Notes: generated from the letters alone by a model not told the origin. DNA of 62,762 nucleotides from Lacticaseibacillus thailandensis DSM 22698 = JCM 13996 (GCF_001312865.1 NZ_BBER01000006.1:1-62762); one strand, 5' to 3'; shown: positions 31,021 through 41,993, numbered from the stretch's first letter. A program made the numbers and translations.

Positions 31021-31984
31021 ATGAAGAAGTTTAAACAGATTATCGCCATCGCCGCCACTTTAACCGCCGTCACCTTACTAGCCGCCTGCGGCAAGAGTAG
31101 TAGCAGCACCAGTAGTAGTAAGACCGTCAAAATTGGGGTCCTGCAATTAGTCAGCCAAAGCGCCCTCGATGACGCCCGCAAAGGTTTTGAACAGGAGCTC
31201 GCCAAAGAAGGCTACAAGAGTGGTAAGAACCTGAAACTCGACTACGTGAACGCGCAGGGCGACCAAAGTAACTTAAAGACCATGAGTCAGCAACTGCAAA
31301 AAGACAAAAATGATTTGAATCTGGCCATTGCCACCCCCGCCGCACAGGCTTTACAAAAGCAGGACAATAAGACGCCCATGCTCTTCACGGCCGTGACCGA
31401 CCCTAAGTCCGCGGGCTTGGTCACCAACCTCAAGCATCCCGACACCAACGCTACTGGGGTCACCGACAAGGTCAACACCAAAGCTCAAATTGAGCTACTC
31501 CACAAGATGTTCCCCAAGGCCAAGAAAATCGGCTTGCTCTACAACGCGGCCGAGGAAAACTCAGTCGTCCAAATCAAGACGGCTAAGCGGGTCATCAAGT
31601 CACTGGGTCTGACCCCGGTTGAAAAGACCGTTGCCACCACCAACGACGTGCAGCAAACTGCCGGCGCGTTGGCCAAGCAGCTGACGCCATCTACATTCCG
31701 ACGGACAACGTCTGTGCTGCGGCCATGACCACGATTGGCAAGGTCACGGAGGCCGCTAAGGTGCCCGTGGTTACCGCCGACGCACGATGATCAAGAAGGC
31801 CGGTGTGGCGACCCGCGGGATCAGCTACAAACAGCTCGGACGCCAAACCGCTAAGATGGCCATCAAGATCATCAAGGGCAAGTCGGTCAAGCAACTCGCC
31901 GTGGAGAACCCAGCGCACACCCAACTCGTCACCGACGCCAAGCGTATGCGTCTATTCAAAGTCAAAGCATCAACGTTGAAGTAA
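31021..31984 (+). CDS. ABC transporter substrate-binding lipoprotein (Tyr-module copy, two frame breaks)
   Basis: A paralogue of the protein at 29671, about 321 residues, with lipobox LLAAC and the same conserved segments (GVLQLVSQSALDDARKGF, DPKSAGLVTNL, VGLLYNAAE-like KIGLLYNAAEENSV, GISYKQLGRQTAKMA). The frame is lost near 31681 (one G restores KQADAIYIPTDNV) and near 31783 (one base restores DATMIKKAG). Both are probably base-calling errors. It is the first gene of a run with the permease and ATPase. Tyrosine is the likely substrate from the leader; this is inference. Confidence 0.88.
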
Positions 31985-32024
31985 ACCATTCCTACCACGC
32001 GCACCACTAGAGAGGTTAACAATT

Positions 32025-32935
32025 ATGGACATCGATATTCTGACATCAAGTGTGGCCCAAGGGTTCCTGTGGGCTATCATGGCAATTGGGGTCTACCTCA
32101 CCTTCCGCATCCTCGACATCGCCGACATGACGGCCGAAGGTAGCTTCCCGTTAGGCGCTGCCATCACCGCCCACGCCATCACTCAGGCACTGGCCCCATC
32201 GCGGCCACGTTGATGGGCGCAGCTGGCGGCGCACTCGCCGGCTGGGTTTCGGGTATCATGACCACCAAGTTACACATCCCCGACCTACTATCTGGGATCC
32301 TGACCATGACCGGTTTGTACTCTGTGAACCTGTTCGTTATGGGCATGGCGAACGTACCGCTGACCGGGACCATGAAGACCGTCTTTAATATAATCAGCAT
32401 TGGTGACAGCACCACCACCACCATCGTGGTGGGTGGCGTCATCATCGCCATCGTCATCATCGTCCTGGTGGCATTCTTTAACACCGAAATGGGCTTAGCG
32501 GCCCGCGCCGTTGGGAACAACGAGGACATGTCCGCCGCTAACGGAATCAACGCCGATGCGATGAAGATCATCGTCTACATGATCAGCAACGGCCTCATCG
32601 CCCTATCCGGGTCACTGATGGCGCAGACCAACGGGTACGCCGACGTCTCCATGGGGATTGGGACCATCGTCATCGCGTTGGCTGGGATCATCATCGCGGA
32701 GATCCTGCTGCACAACATCAGCTTTGGCCAACGCCTGCTCACCATCATCGTGGGAGCCATTATCTACCGGCTCATCATTGCCATCGTGCTGGAACTTGGG
32801 GTGGATGCCAACGCTCTGCGCTTATTCTACGCGCTGATGTTAACGTTGTTCCTGTCCCTGCCACTGATTCAGAAGAAAGTCGGCCAGGTGCAGCAGCGCC
32901 GGAAGAATACCAAGTCCATGAAGGAGGATGACTAA
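32025..32935 (+). CDS. ABC transporter permease (frame broken)
   Basis: A branched-chain-type permease as found with ABC_sub_bind proteins (TrpY-like). About 303 residues, eight or more helices. The EAA-like region is AARAVGNNEDMSAANGINAD. The frame is lost near 32193; one added C restores ALAPIAATLMGAAGGALAGW. It is 40 bases after the binding-protein gene and one base before the ATPase start region. It is probably shared by both binding proteins, because no other permease is present. Confidence 0.9.
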
Positions 32936-32936
32936 C

Positions 32937-33746
32937 ATGAGCAAACCAGTGTTAGAGGTCAAGCACCTACACCAGTACTTTGAGAAGGGCACGCCCAACG
33001 AAAACCACGCACTCAAGGACATCAACCTTACGCTCAACCAGGGCGACTTTGTGGCCATCATCGGGGGCAACGGGGCGGGTAAGTCCACGCTCCTCAACAG
33101 CGTGGCTGGCTCCCTACCCGTGAACCACGGGCAGGTGAAGATCGACGGCCAGGACGTCACCTACCAGAGCGTCAACAAGCGCGCCAAACTGATCAGCCGG
33201 GTGTTCCAGGATCCTAAACAGGGTACCGCTACCCTCCTGACGGTCGAGGAAAACCTCTCCCTCGCCCTGAAGCGCGGTAGCTGGCGCAACTTTTGGAGCC
33301 GCGGCGTAAAGCACAACGAGCGCCAAATGTTCCGCGACAAGCTTGCTAGCCTCGGCCTGGGATTGGAAGACCGCCTCAGCGCCGAGATTGGGTTGCTGTC
33401 TGGCGGGCAACGCCAAGCGGTGACCCTCCTGATGGCCACCATCCTGCAGCCATCACTCCTGTTGCTGGACGAACATACCGCCGCGCTGGACCCCCAGACG
33501 AGCGCAACCGTCATGGAACTGACCGATAAAATTGTGCAGGAACAGCACCTCACCACCCTGATGATCACCCACAACATGGCCGACGCCCTTAAGTACGGCA
33601 ACCGGTTAGTCATGTTGGACCACGGACGGATCGTGGTGGACATTCAGGGCGACGAAAAGGCCGGGCTCACCGTGCCCGACCTGCTCGAACTGTTCAAACA
33701 GCAAAGTGGTACCGAACTCACGGATGACGCCGTGCTGTTGAGCTAG
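32937..33746 (+). CDS. ABC transporter ATP-binding protein
   Basis: The nucleotide-binding subunit of the transporter (TrpZ-like), 269 residues. Walker A GGNGAGKST, signature LLSGGQRQAV (LSGGQ), Walker B LLLLDEHTAALD, switch His in ITHNMAD. I choose the ATG at 32937, nine bases after GGAGG, over one at 32928 that touches the SD. Intact. The operon ends at the terminator 33770-33824. Confidence 0.93.
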   Translation: MSKPVLEVKHLHQYFEKGTPNENHALKDINLTLNQGDFVAIIGGNGAGKSTLLNSVAGSLPVNHGQVKIDGQDVTYQSVNKRAKLISRVFQDPKQGTATLLTVEENLSLALKRGSWRNFWSRGVKHNERQMFRDKLASLGLGLEDRLSAEIGLLSGGQRQAVTLLMATILQPSLLLLDEHTAALDPQTSATVMELTDKIVQEQHLTTLMITHNMADALKYGNRLVMLDHGRIVVDIQGDEKAGLTVPDLLELFKQQSGTELTDDAVLLS

Positions 33747-33769
33747 TTACCAACACTATACCAACATCA

Positions 33770-33824
33770 ACGGGCGTGCCCCCAATCACCGTCAATGTAC
33801 GGGTGATTGGAGCACGCCCGTTTT
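33770..33824. terminator. terminator of the transporter operon
   Basis: ACGGGCGTGC...CCAATCACC / GGGTGATTGG...GCACGCCCGT long arms around ten bases are followed by TTTT. It separates the operon from the convergent dlt operon. Confidence 0.85.
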
Positions 33825-33872
33825 GCATATCCGTAACGCGTATACACAAAGATAGTGCACCGGCGTCAACGG

Positions 33873-35037
33873 TTAGCGAATCGTATCCAAATCGTGGTGC
33901 TGGACTAGCCACCACTGCACCACCCCGTCAATAGCCCCCTTAAGGCGGTTATATGGAACCAGGGTGTTGCTCATCACGATGACCGCGTTCTTGCCGTCTG
34001 GCGTGATACGGACAAAAGTTTCGTAGCCGTAACCCCAGCCGTTTGCATACAGCAAATCCATCCCCGCGTGGTAATAGCCACCACTATACTGCACGGTGTC
34101 CCGCGGCCCGTACAGGGCGTTCGCCTCAGCGGCATTGAGCAACCGTCCATCCAACAAGCTACTTTCCACACGGTACAAGTCACCCGGGGTCATAAATACC
34201 TGGCCGGTACCGAGCTCGTTGTGGGCCGCCGCGGCGGACACCACAAACGGGTGCTGGTAACGTTCAGGCGTACTGGCCACGTAGCCCTGGGCACTCTTTT
34301 GCCCGGTGGCGGTCGCGTAAGCCATGTGGGTCCCATGCAGTCGTAACGGCCGGGCCAGCGTTTGGAGCAGGACGTTCGCGTAACTTTGGTGCATGACCCG
34401 AGCCACGATACCTGCTAGTAACGTGAAGTTCACTTGCTGATACGACCACCGACCGTGTTGCGCGGGCTTAAACTGGATGGATTGAATCGCGCGCTGGATT
34501 ACGGCGGCGTCACTCAACGGTTTGGCCGTCGCGGCGGGCATGGCGGGACCAACCAGGCCGGACGTCATGTCCATCATTTCGCGAATGGTCACCTGTTGGC
34601 TTCCCGGCACCTGGGGATAAAAGTCGCTCAGGTGGCTGTTAAAACTCAGCCGCCCTGTCTGGATGGCGCGCATGACCAGCGCTGCGGTGAGGCTTTTTTT
34701 GCACCGAATCAATTTCGTAACTCACGTTGGGGCTATTCTTCAACCCGTGGGCTGCGTCGGCCATCCCGTGACTGTACTGTCCCACCACGTGGTGATCTTG
34801 CACCACGATGGCCGTGCCCGAAAACGGCACCGGCGCCAATTTGGCGGCCAGGAGGCGGTTGACCGCCGCCGATTGCTCCTCATCGTAAAGGTGATCAGTA
34901 CCCGTTGCTGAGGTCCGCGTCACGCGCGTTGCCGGCGTGTGGTGCAGTTGTGGCCGCAACAGTAACGTGCCGTCTACCAGTAGTAGCACCACAATGACGC
35001 CCCACGGCACCACAAACCACCGTTTATCGTTGCCCAT
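33873..35037 (-). CDS. DltE-like serine hydrolase, beta-lactamase fold (frame broken)
   Basis: A membrane-anchored serine hydrolase of the class C beta-lactamase/PBP4 family. An N-terminal helix (WFVVPWGVIVVLLLVDGTLLL) leads to an extracellular domain with Ser-x-x-Lys in DSVQKSLTAAL. The second motif Tyr is SYQQVNFTLL rather than the classical YxN. An A7 tract near 34692 must be six A's to join the halves; about 387 residues result. It overlaps the dltD stop, so it belongs to the dlt operon. In L. plantarum a similar dlt-linked protein (DltE, formerly PbpX2) removes D-Ala from lipoteichoic acid. That role here is inference. Confidence 0.78.
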
Positions 35038-36303
35038 GTTTACCTGCCTCCATTGGGTGAAGCGTCTGCTGCCAGGTCCGCGTGTAGAAGCGGTTATCCA
35101 AGTGGTACTGGTCTGGTGCCTGATGTTTCGTCAGAAATGGTTTCACCGCCCCATCGACCCGGAGCCAACCCCGCCACCCCAAGTGGATTGTGTCCTGCAT
35201 AAAGTAGCGCTGGTGGCCATCCCGACTAAGATCGAGGATGTGCGTGAACCCCTGGGTCCCCAGCTGGTACTTGATCTTGCCGACCGTCTGTTGCATCATC
35301 GCCGCCGATAACCCGGTGTACTGTGCCCAACGGCCGTTGACTGGCGGAATAATGAAGAGAACCTGCGTGTGGTGCTGCGCAAATTGTTGCAGGACGAGCT
35401 GGAGGTCACTGTATTCGGGTGATTGCCGGTAATCAAAGTCGCGCTGACTACCACGCAACTTGGCTAACTCGCCGTGACCAAGCCGTTGCCGGAAGAAATG
35501 CTGGTCGATGCCCAACGCGTTGCCCCGGGTACCTTTGCGCCCAAGGGCATCCGCCCGCCGCGCCAACACAGTCGCTTGGTCACGCGCCGGTAACTGGCGG
35601 GCCGCCCGCGTAATGCGCGGCAGGTTGTCCCGCAATTGGAAACGGGAAAAAAAGGGCATCCTCGTTCGTCAGAATCGCACGCCGCAGAGCTAATAGTCGT
35701 CGTTGCTTAGTCGTCAATTTTTGACCGGTCGCGATGTGTAGCAACGCCCCCGTAACCACCCCACCGCTACGACCGGACGGCATACTCAGTAGCCGACGCG
35801 CCGCATACCGGTTAGCCACCGTGTTGTGGGCATGCTGTAACCACACAATGGTGTCCAACGGTGAATAATAGAAATCAAAGGCGGCCGCCGTTTGCCCCTT
35901 AGGCGTAAACCACTGGGGGGAGATGATGAAGACCACTTTGCGTGGGGCGCGGCTGCTTAACAGCGTCTGGCTACTCAAAAATTGTGTTAGTGACTGCGTC
36001 CCCGGGGCGCCCATCAACAGCGGGCGGTAGGAACGGTGGTACTTTGTCGCCAGTACGGATGGATGTAATGGATCCATCCGCGATAACTCCGAGGAACCCA
36101 TAAAGGCACGTACCCACTGCGGACCGCCTGCTGCTTGATCCGTGCGCCCAGGAACACATCGGGCGACATGGACACGGCCGCGCGGTCGACCGTGCTGTCA
36201 CTGAGACGGCATAATGCCACGGCACCATTAACCCACCGGCGAGGAGAATCCCGGCAATCAGGACCGGGCCGAGTATTTGCCACAAGCGTCGCCGGGTACT
36301 CAT
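35024..36303 (-). CDS. dltD: D-alanyl-lipoteichoic acid biosynthesis protein DltD (three frame breaks)
   Basis: A membrane protein transferring D-Ala toward teichoic acids. It starts with an N-terminal helix ([14 protein letters not shown]), followed by the active-site Ser segment [16 protein letters not shown] and the C-terminal HLGWRGW segment. Reading needs one base near 36212 (joining [15 protein letters not shown]), one near 36106 (joining GYVPFMGSSE), and a T7 to T6 correction near 35655 (joining [15 protein letters not shown]). Full length about 425 residues. The start overlaps the dltC stop. Confidence 0.9.
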
Positions 36304-36536
36304 TGTAACTTGGCCTCGACCTGGTCAACAATTTTCTGGGGCGTGTCCCACTGCGACCGGTCAAACTCCGACACGGGGATGTTGACCCCCAACTGGTTGG
36401 TCAGTTCCAGCACCAACTGCACCGTATCCATTGAATCCATCAACGCGGTCGCGAATAAATTGACGTTCATGTCCCCGCTCACGTCTTCACCCGTTAAATC
36501 TTGTAATATTGCCAAAACCGTTGCTTTTACATCCAT
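36300..36536 (-). CDS. dltC: D-alanyl carrier protein
   Basis: An acyl-carrier-like protein that carries D-Ala as a thioester. About 78 residues. The phosphopantetheine Ser is in [11 protein letters not shown], the standard DSxxx motif. I use the ATG at 36536, about eight bases after GAGG, not the TTG just upstream. It lies between dltB and dltD and overlaps dltD by four bases. Activation probably depends on the AcpS encoded at 21447. Confidence 0.95.
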   Translation of the reverse strand: MDVKATVLAILQDLTGEDVSGDMNVNLFATALMDSMDTVQLVLELTNQLGVNIPVSEFDRSQWDTPQKIVDQVEAKLQ

Positions 36537-36542
36537 CAATCA

Positions 36543-37769
36543 TTACCTCATTTCGTGTGTAAACCACAATGTATTTAGAAATCCCGAAAAAAATTAAAAA
36601 GCTTAAACAAACGACGTGGAACATCACCACCACGGCCAGCGCGCGCGTCCACCGATTATGCGGCACCTGCTGCCGGTGCCGTTTCTTAAATCGCAACCAG
36701 ATATCGTTGATGATAATGGCGCCGGCGTGGAAGAGCCCGTACACAATGTAGTACCAGGTCACGCCGTGCCAGAACCCCATGATCAAGAAGTTGACCAAGT
36801 AGGCCACCTGCGAGACGTGGACCCGTTGCCGGACCAACTTGTGCTTCATGATGAAAAACGTCGTGCGCATAAAAATAAAGTCGCGGAACCAAAAGGACAG
36901 CGTCATGTGCCAGCGATTCCAGAAGTCCTTAATGTTGAGCGCCCGGAACGGCTGGTTGAAGTTCATGGGGGTGTTGATCCCCATCAAGTTGCTGACCCCC
37001 ACCGCAAACAAACTGTAGCCGGCAAAGTCAAAGAATAAGTACATGCTGTACACGTACATATACCCCACTAGGGGCCAGGACAGGCCGAGGCCCCAGACCA
37101 TCCCCCGGTGTAATAACGCGGCATGGGCGACGATGGGCAGCAGCACCGTGCCACACAGGTAGCCCAACACAAACTTGTATAACAACCCTAGGAACAGTCG
37201 GTGAACACCCTGGCCCACCAGCGTCAGGTAATCATCCGACTAGGGGCTTGCGTGTAATCGTGTTGAAACCGGCGAAACCGGTCAATCGGTCCCGACGACA
37301 CCGTCGGAAAGAACAGCAGAAACCGTACAAAATCCCAGGTGGGCATCACCTTGATGGTGCCATCCCGTAATTCCATGATCACCTGCACGGCTTTGAACGA
37401 CAGGTAACTGACCCCTAAGAACCCCCACCAGGAGTTATGGCCACCGCTAATGGCCGGCGTGAGTTTGACCAGCACCAACGGGATGATGCTGAGCAGTACG
37501 GTCCCGACAAACACCCAGGTGGCATTGTTGCGCTGCCGGTAGGCCCCATACACGCGCACCAGTAGCACTTGCCAGAGCAGGTAGACCACCAACGCCACGC
37601 CTTGATGCCACTTACTGCCACCAAAGACCAGTACCAACACCGCCGCGCTCATGATAGCTTCGTAAATTTGCAGGCGTCGTCCGTAGTACAAGCCCACCAT
37701 TAGTGGTAATAGGGCCACGACCAGCCACACAAAGTACATCGGGTTAGCGTAGGGTTGGATGTTGATCAT
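36543..37769 (-). CDS. dltB: D-alanyl transfer protein DltB, MBOAT family (two frame breaks)
   Basis: A polytopic acyltransferase that moves D-Ala across the membrane. The MBOAT catalytic His lies in GFWHGVTWYY. Reading needs one base near 37222 (joining QAPSPDDYLTLVGQ). It also needs a T7 to T6 change near 36590, after which the end reads LIFSGFLNTLWFTHEMR to a TAA at 36543. This end matches the family much better than the uncorrected frame. About 408 residues. The start overlaps dltA as ATGA. Confidence 0.92.
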
Positions 37770-39279
37770 GAGGCGTTCGCCTCGCTAATCAGTTGTTTGA
37801 TGGCCACCTTCCCGTTGGTGGTCATGGGCAACGCATCCCGGTAAACGAACCGCTGCGGCAACATATAGCTCATCATGCGAGCTCCCAAGTATTCCTTGCT
37901 GGCCTTAGTGGCGCTAATATGGCTATCAAATTGCTGGTCGTTCACCACAACGTAGGCCAGCAACTGGCGCACTTTGTGGTTCCGGTCGTACTGCGGCACC
38001 GCCACTCCGTGTTCAATCCATGGCACCTGGTTGAGGTAGTGGTTCACTTCTTCCAATTCGATGCGGTAGCCGTTCAGCTTGATCTGGAAGTCGGTGCGGC
38101 CCCGGTAGAAGACTAAACCGTCCGCATCGATTGAACCAAGGTCCCCCGTCCGGTACGACTGCTGGCCGTGATGTGGAGCAAAGACGGCCGCGGTTTTATC
38201 CGGCCGATTAATGTACCCTCGGGCCACACTGGGGCCGGTAATCAGTAGTTCGCCTTCAGTTTCACCGTTTACTTCGTGTTCCGTGCCTGGTACCAAGCTG
38301 ATCTCGGTGTCGGCCTTGGCGTAACCAATGGGCAGTCGCTCGTACCGTGCCAGGACCGCCGGCGTAATCTCGATGGCTGACACCGCCACCGTAGCCTCCG
38401 TCGGGCCGTAGGTGTTAAAGAGGTGCACGTCCGGAAAGCGGTCCAACAGTTTGGCCGCCGTTTGGTGGGTCAACTCCTCACCGCAGAAGAACACGTGGGT
38501 GAGGTCCGGGTAATGTGCCGCGTCAAAGCTAGGTCCATCAGGCAAATTTCCATGAAGGACGGTGTGGAGACCCAGACGTTGACGGGCACCTGCGGCAGTG
38601 CCGTGAACAAATCCTTGAGGTTTTCTGTTGTTTCCCGTGGTAACACCCGCACGGTACCTCCAGCCAGCAAGGTCGGGTACAGGTCCATCACGGATAGGTC
38701 GAACGAATATGGAGCCTGCGCCAAGCTGATGGGCGTGTCCGGCAGACCAAAACCGGCCATCCAGTCGGTAAAACTACGTAGGTTGTCGTGGCTAATCTGC
38801 ACCCCTTTGGGCTGACCGGTCGTACCCGACGTAAAGATGATGTAGAAAGTGTCATCCCCCGTCACGTACTGGGGCGTAATCGACGCTGCCCGCGTGTTCA
38901 GAATTAGTTTGAGGGCCACCGCACTCACGGTCGGCGTCGGCAGGGTGATGGGGAGGTCCGCGACCGCTAGCACCAATGCGGGCTGTGCAATCGTGTTGAT
39001 CATGGTTAACCGGTCGTTAGGCGAATGGGTGTCCACGGGGATGTAGGCGTGCCCCGCTTTAACACACCCCAGGAAGGTCGCGATGCTGAGAAAACTCTGG
39101 TCGCAATACACCATAATCGGTGCGTGAGCCGGCAACTGGCGGGCCATGATGTAGTCCGCCAGGGCGTCGCTATATTGTTTCAATTCGCCGTAGGTATTAA
39201 TTTGGCCCAGATTGTCATAGGCAATCCGGTGTGGGTACTGCGTGGCCACTTGGTCGATAGTTGCAACAATGTTAGTCAT
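37766..39279 (-). CDS. dltA: D-alanine--poly(phosphoribitol) ligase DltA (frame broken)
   Basis: Activates D-Ala with ATP and loads it on DltC. The AMP-forming motif is IIFTSGTTGQPKGVQI. The later core motifs NTYGPTEATV, YRTGDLG and the C-terminal Lys in TTNGKVAIKQL are present. The frame breaks near 38540; one added C restores MDPSFDAAHYPDL. About 505 residues. The ATG at 39279 follows AAAGGAGC. Confidence 0.94.
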
Positions 39280-39328
39280 AAAAAGCTCCTTTGCATTCTC
39301 CTCCTGACGCTGCATCCCCGTCAGCAGG

Positions 39329-39483
39329 CTAAAACTCGTTATAAATGAAGTGGCTATTGTTCACCCCGCGGTAGCTGTACAAGTACACTAGCAACAGCAT
39401 GATGATAAAGTACAGCACCGTGCGGGCAATGAAGCCACGGTTGGTCGGGCCAACCACTGCCGAATACGTTGCGTTGTCGTCAC
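39329..39483 (-). CDS. dltX: DltX small membrane protein (frame broken)
   Basis: The short first gene of dlt operons, about 51 residues, too short to be obvious. A basic N-terminal part (RIRQWLARPT) is followed by one membrane helix (VLYFIIMLLLVYLYSY) and the conserved C-terminal end NNSHFIYNEF, which is characteristic of DltX. One added G near 39431 is needed to join TVGFIARTVLY. The presumed GTG start lies immediately after AGGAGG, so the exact start is uncertain. DltX is known to be needed for D-alanylation. Confidence 0.82.
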
Positions 39484-39592
39484 CCTCCTTTTGGTGCCTG
39501 CCATGTGCGTTCTACAAGCAAGCAGGCACCCAACTTAGCTCCCAGTGTAGGGTGAAGCGGAATGCCTGCTATCAACAAACCCTGAAATTAAG

Positions 39593-39625
39593 CTGAGAAA
39601 TTCTCAGATAGCGGTTACGGTAACC
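39593..39625. promoter_or_regulatory. two palindromes upstream of dltX
   Basis: CTGAGAA-A-TTCTCAG (39593-39607) and GGTTAC-G-GTAACC (39613-39625) are perfect odd-length palindromes about 110 bases upstream of dltX. They are candidate operator sites for dlt control. The binding protein is unknown; the two-component system next door is one candidate. No clear -35/-10 pair was fixed in 39484-39592. Confidence 0.45.
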
Positions 39626-39673
39626 ACCGTGAGTGGCGAGCCCCAAACACTCCCACACCTTACGCAACCACGC

Positions 39674-39721
39674 AAAAGGGGCCGATCATGATCAGCAATA
39701 ATGCTGGCCATGACCGGCCCC
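39674..39721 (-). terminator. terminator after the histidine kinase
   Basis: On the minus strand, GGGGCCGGTCATG/CATGATCGGCCCC arms (one bulge) are followed by TTTT. It separates the two-component operon from the dlt promoter region. Confidence 0.75.
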
Positions 39722-39731
39722 ATTTATTTGG

Positions 39732-41132
39732 TTAATTTGATGCCTGTGCGCCCGGTAACGTCACCACAAAGCGCGTTCCACGCGGCAAATTATCTGCAAT
39801 GGTCACCTGACCACCATTCAGTTCCACCAACCGCTGCACAATGGCCAACCCCAGTCCGGTGCCCGCCACTTGCTTGGAGCGCGAGGAATCCACCCGGTAG
39901 AAGCGGTCAAACACCTTGGGCTTTTCGTTAGCCGGAATGCCGATGCCGTGGTCGCTCACCGTGAGCATGACTCTGGCAGCCACTACGGCCAAACCAACCG
40001 TAATGGTGCTACGCTCCGGGGAATATTTCTGCGCGTTCATCACCAATGCGGACAATATCTGTTCCACGCTATCGGCATTCGCACACGCCACGGCACGCAG
40101 GGGCAACTGCACATTAATAGTCTGACTAACCTGGGCTTGTAGTTGCGCCACCACCTTCTGCACCAACGGACACAAATCAACCGCCGTGCGTGCCAATTCC
40201 GCCTGGTCCATCCGCGACAGTTGCAACAAGCTCACAATTAAGTGTTGCATCTTCAACGACTCATCGTCAATGGCGACGAGTGAATCGGGAATGATCTCCG
40301 GGTGGTCCCGCCCATGGCGCCGAATCAGCGCCACGTGTCCGCGAATACCCGCGATGGGCGTCCGTAATTCGTGCGAAGCGTCCGAGACAAACTGCCGGTT
40401 CCGCAATACTTGTTGGTTGAGTGACCGTAACAGGCGGTTGAACTCCAGGCTCAGGTTATGCACTTCATCAGGGGCGTCCGGCACCGGCAGCGTTTCCTGA
40501 TAATTCGGTTGGTCAGTGTTGACGATATTCTGAGCCGCCGTGGTCAAATCCAGTAGCGGTTGGTTGAGGCGCCGCGCCAAAATGTAAATGACGGGAATTC
40601 CCAGAACCAAGCCCAAAATGGTGATTCCCACAATGGTCAAAAAGATGGTCCGAAACAGTCGCAACACGTTGTTCAGGCTCACCCAGATTTCGTAGTGGAC
40701 GTGCTCCTTGTCCCGATGGCTCCACGATGACGCCCGGTAGTAGACCCCCACTTTGCTTTGGTACCGAATATTAATGTTCTTCAGTAAGCGCGCACTACGC
40801 CAGTCATCCCGCAAAAAGCGCCGGGCGTGGCGGGAATAGAACGTCCGTACATGTTTATTGCCACGGTACGCGCGCACCCGCACAAAAGTCATGCTGGTAT
40901 TGAGTGAACTGGTGCGCGTCCAGTAGTCCCAGTCCGGCTTATCGTCGGCGGCAAAGGAGCGCTTCAACGCCGTCATGGTGTTGGCGGTGTTCTCGTAGCG
41001 ACTGCGCACAATGTTCAGACCCACGATTGAGATTGTCGCCACCCCGACAATAACCATTAGCAACACTAGTAAGGTCGCGTAGGCGCGCGCCATCCGACCG
41101 GAACTGGTCGTGGGCCGCGCATGTAACCTCAT
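39732..41132 (-). CDS. Sensor histidine kinase
   Basis: 466 residues. Membrane helices near residues 16-40 and 167-190 enclose an extracytoplasmic sensor loop. A HAMP segment follows, then the phosphoacceptor His in SDASHELRTPIAGIRGHV, the N box VEQILSALVMNAQKYSP, G1 VSDHGIGIP, F FDRFYRVDSSRSKQ and G2 GTGLGLAIVQ. It overlaps the response regulator stop by four bases. The signal is unknown; adjacency to dlt hints at envelope stress. Confidence 0.93.
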   Translation of the reverse strand: MRLHARPTTSSGRMARAYATLLVLLMVIVGVATISIVGLNIVRSRYENTANTMTALKRSFAADDKPDWDYWTRTSSLNTSMTFVRVRAYRGNKHVRTFYSRHARRFLRDDWRSARLLKNINIRYQSKVGVYYRASSWSHRDKEHVHYEIWVSLNNVLRLFRTIFLTIVGITILGLVLGIPVIYILARRLNQPLLDLTTAAQNIVNTDQPNYQETLPVPDAPDEVHNLSLEFNRLLRSLNQQVLRNRQFVSDASHELRTPIAGIRGHVALIRRHGRDHPEIIPDSLVAIDDESLKMQHLIVSLLQLSRMDQAELARTAVDLCPLVQKVVAQLQAQVSQTINVQLPLRAVACANADSVEQILSALVMNAQKYSPERSTITVGLAVVAARVMLTVSDHGIGIPANEKPKVFDRFYRVDSSRSKQVAGTGLGLAIVQRLVELNGGQVTIADNLPRGTRFVVTLPGAQASN

Positions 41133-41818
41133 CGGGTCACCTCACTGGGCAACGTGTAACCCACACCGCGAATCGTCTGGATGCGGGGGATGCCCGCAAA
41201 CTCCTTTAACTTGGTGCGCAGGTAACGAATGTACACGTCCACGATGTTCACCTGACCGGTAAACTCGGGTCCCCACACTTCATCCAATAACTCGTCACGC
41301 GTGAGGGTCTCGCCTACTTTGCGCATCAACTCAGCCAGTAACGCGGCTTCACGCTGGGTCAACTGCACGGTGTCGGCACCCACCGTGGCTTGGCGTGACT
41401 TCACGTCCAGCATGAGCGCACCCACCTGGAGTTGTTGCTTGACCCCCTGGCGGTCTTCCCGGCGCAAAATAACCCGCACGCGGGCCAGTAACTCCTCAAT
41501 TTCAAAGGGCTTAGTGATGTAGTCATCCGCACCGTTGTCGAGTCCGGCCACGCGGTCACCCACGTAATCACGGGCGGTCATCATGATGATGGGCACGTCA
41601 CTAACTTTGCGAATTCGGCGCATGACCTCCAAGCCGTCGAGCCCCGGTAACATCCAGTCCAAAATAATCAGGTCAATGCCGCACCGATCCGCGTTGAAGG
41701 TGTCCCAGGCACCCAGGCCATCCGTGGCAACGACCACCTGGTACCCCTCAAACTGTAATTCAGGCCGCAAAAAGGTGATCATGCTGTCCTCATCATCCAC
41801 CAATAAAATCTTCTTCAA
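41129..41818 (-). CDS. Response regulator, OmpR/PhoB family
   Basis: 229 residues. The receiver domain has the phosphorylation Asp in LIILDWMLPGLDG, conserved Thr in IIMMTARD and Lys in YITKPFEIEELLAR. The C-terminal winged helix ends RTKLKEFAGIPRIQTIRGVGY. It starts with TTG preceded by GGGGGCA. Paired with the downstream kinase. The 41819-41993 gap holds its promoter; no further gene was seen there. Confidence 0.95.
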   Translation of the reverse strand: MKKILLVDDEDSMITFLRPELQFEGYQVVVATDGLGAWDTFNADRCGIDLIILDWMLPGLDGLEVMRRIRKVSDVPIIMMTARDYVGDRVAGLDNGADDYITKPFEIEELLARVRVILRREDRQGVKQQLQVGALMLDVKSRQATVGADTVQLTQREAALLAELMRKVGETLTRDELLDEVWGPEFTGQVNIVDVYIRYLRTKLKEFAGIPRIQTIRGVGYTLPSEVTR

Positions 41819-41993
41819 GTTAGTGCCCCCAGATAGCTACCAATTTAGCCCGTATTTTGTTTCATGTTTCATCATAACGATTTCAACGGCCAAACTCATC
41901 ATCCCGGAGGTGGAACCAGGTATTCTCAACCTAAATTTTAGTTTTGCTGGGGGCAATGCATAGCTAAGCACCGTAACTATTAGCTTGGGCAAC

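Noticed and set aside
39484..39592. A precise -35/-10 assignment for the dlt promoter
   Set aside because: TTGATA and TACACT are present on the minus strand but 20 bases apart; no convincing pair was found.
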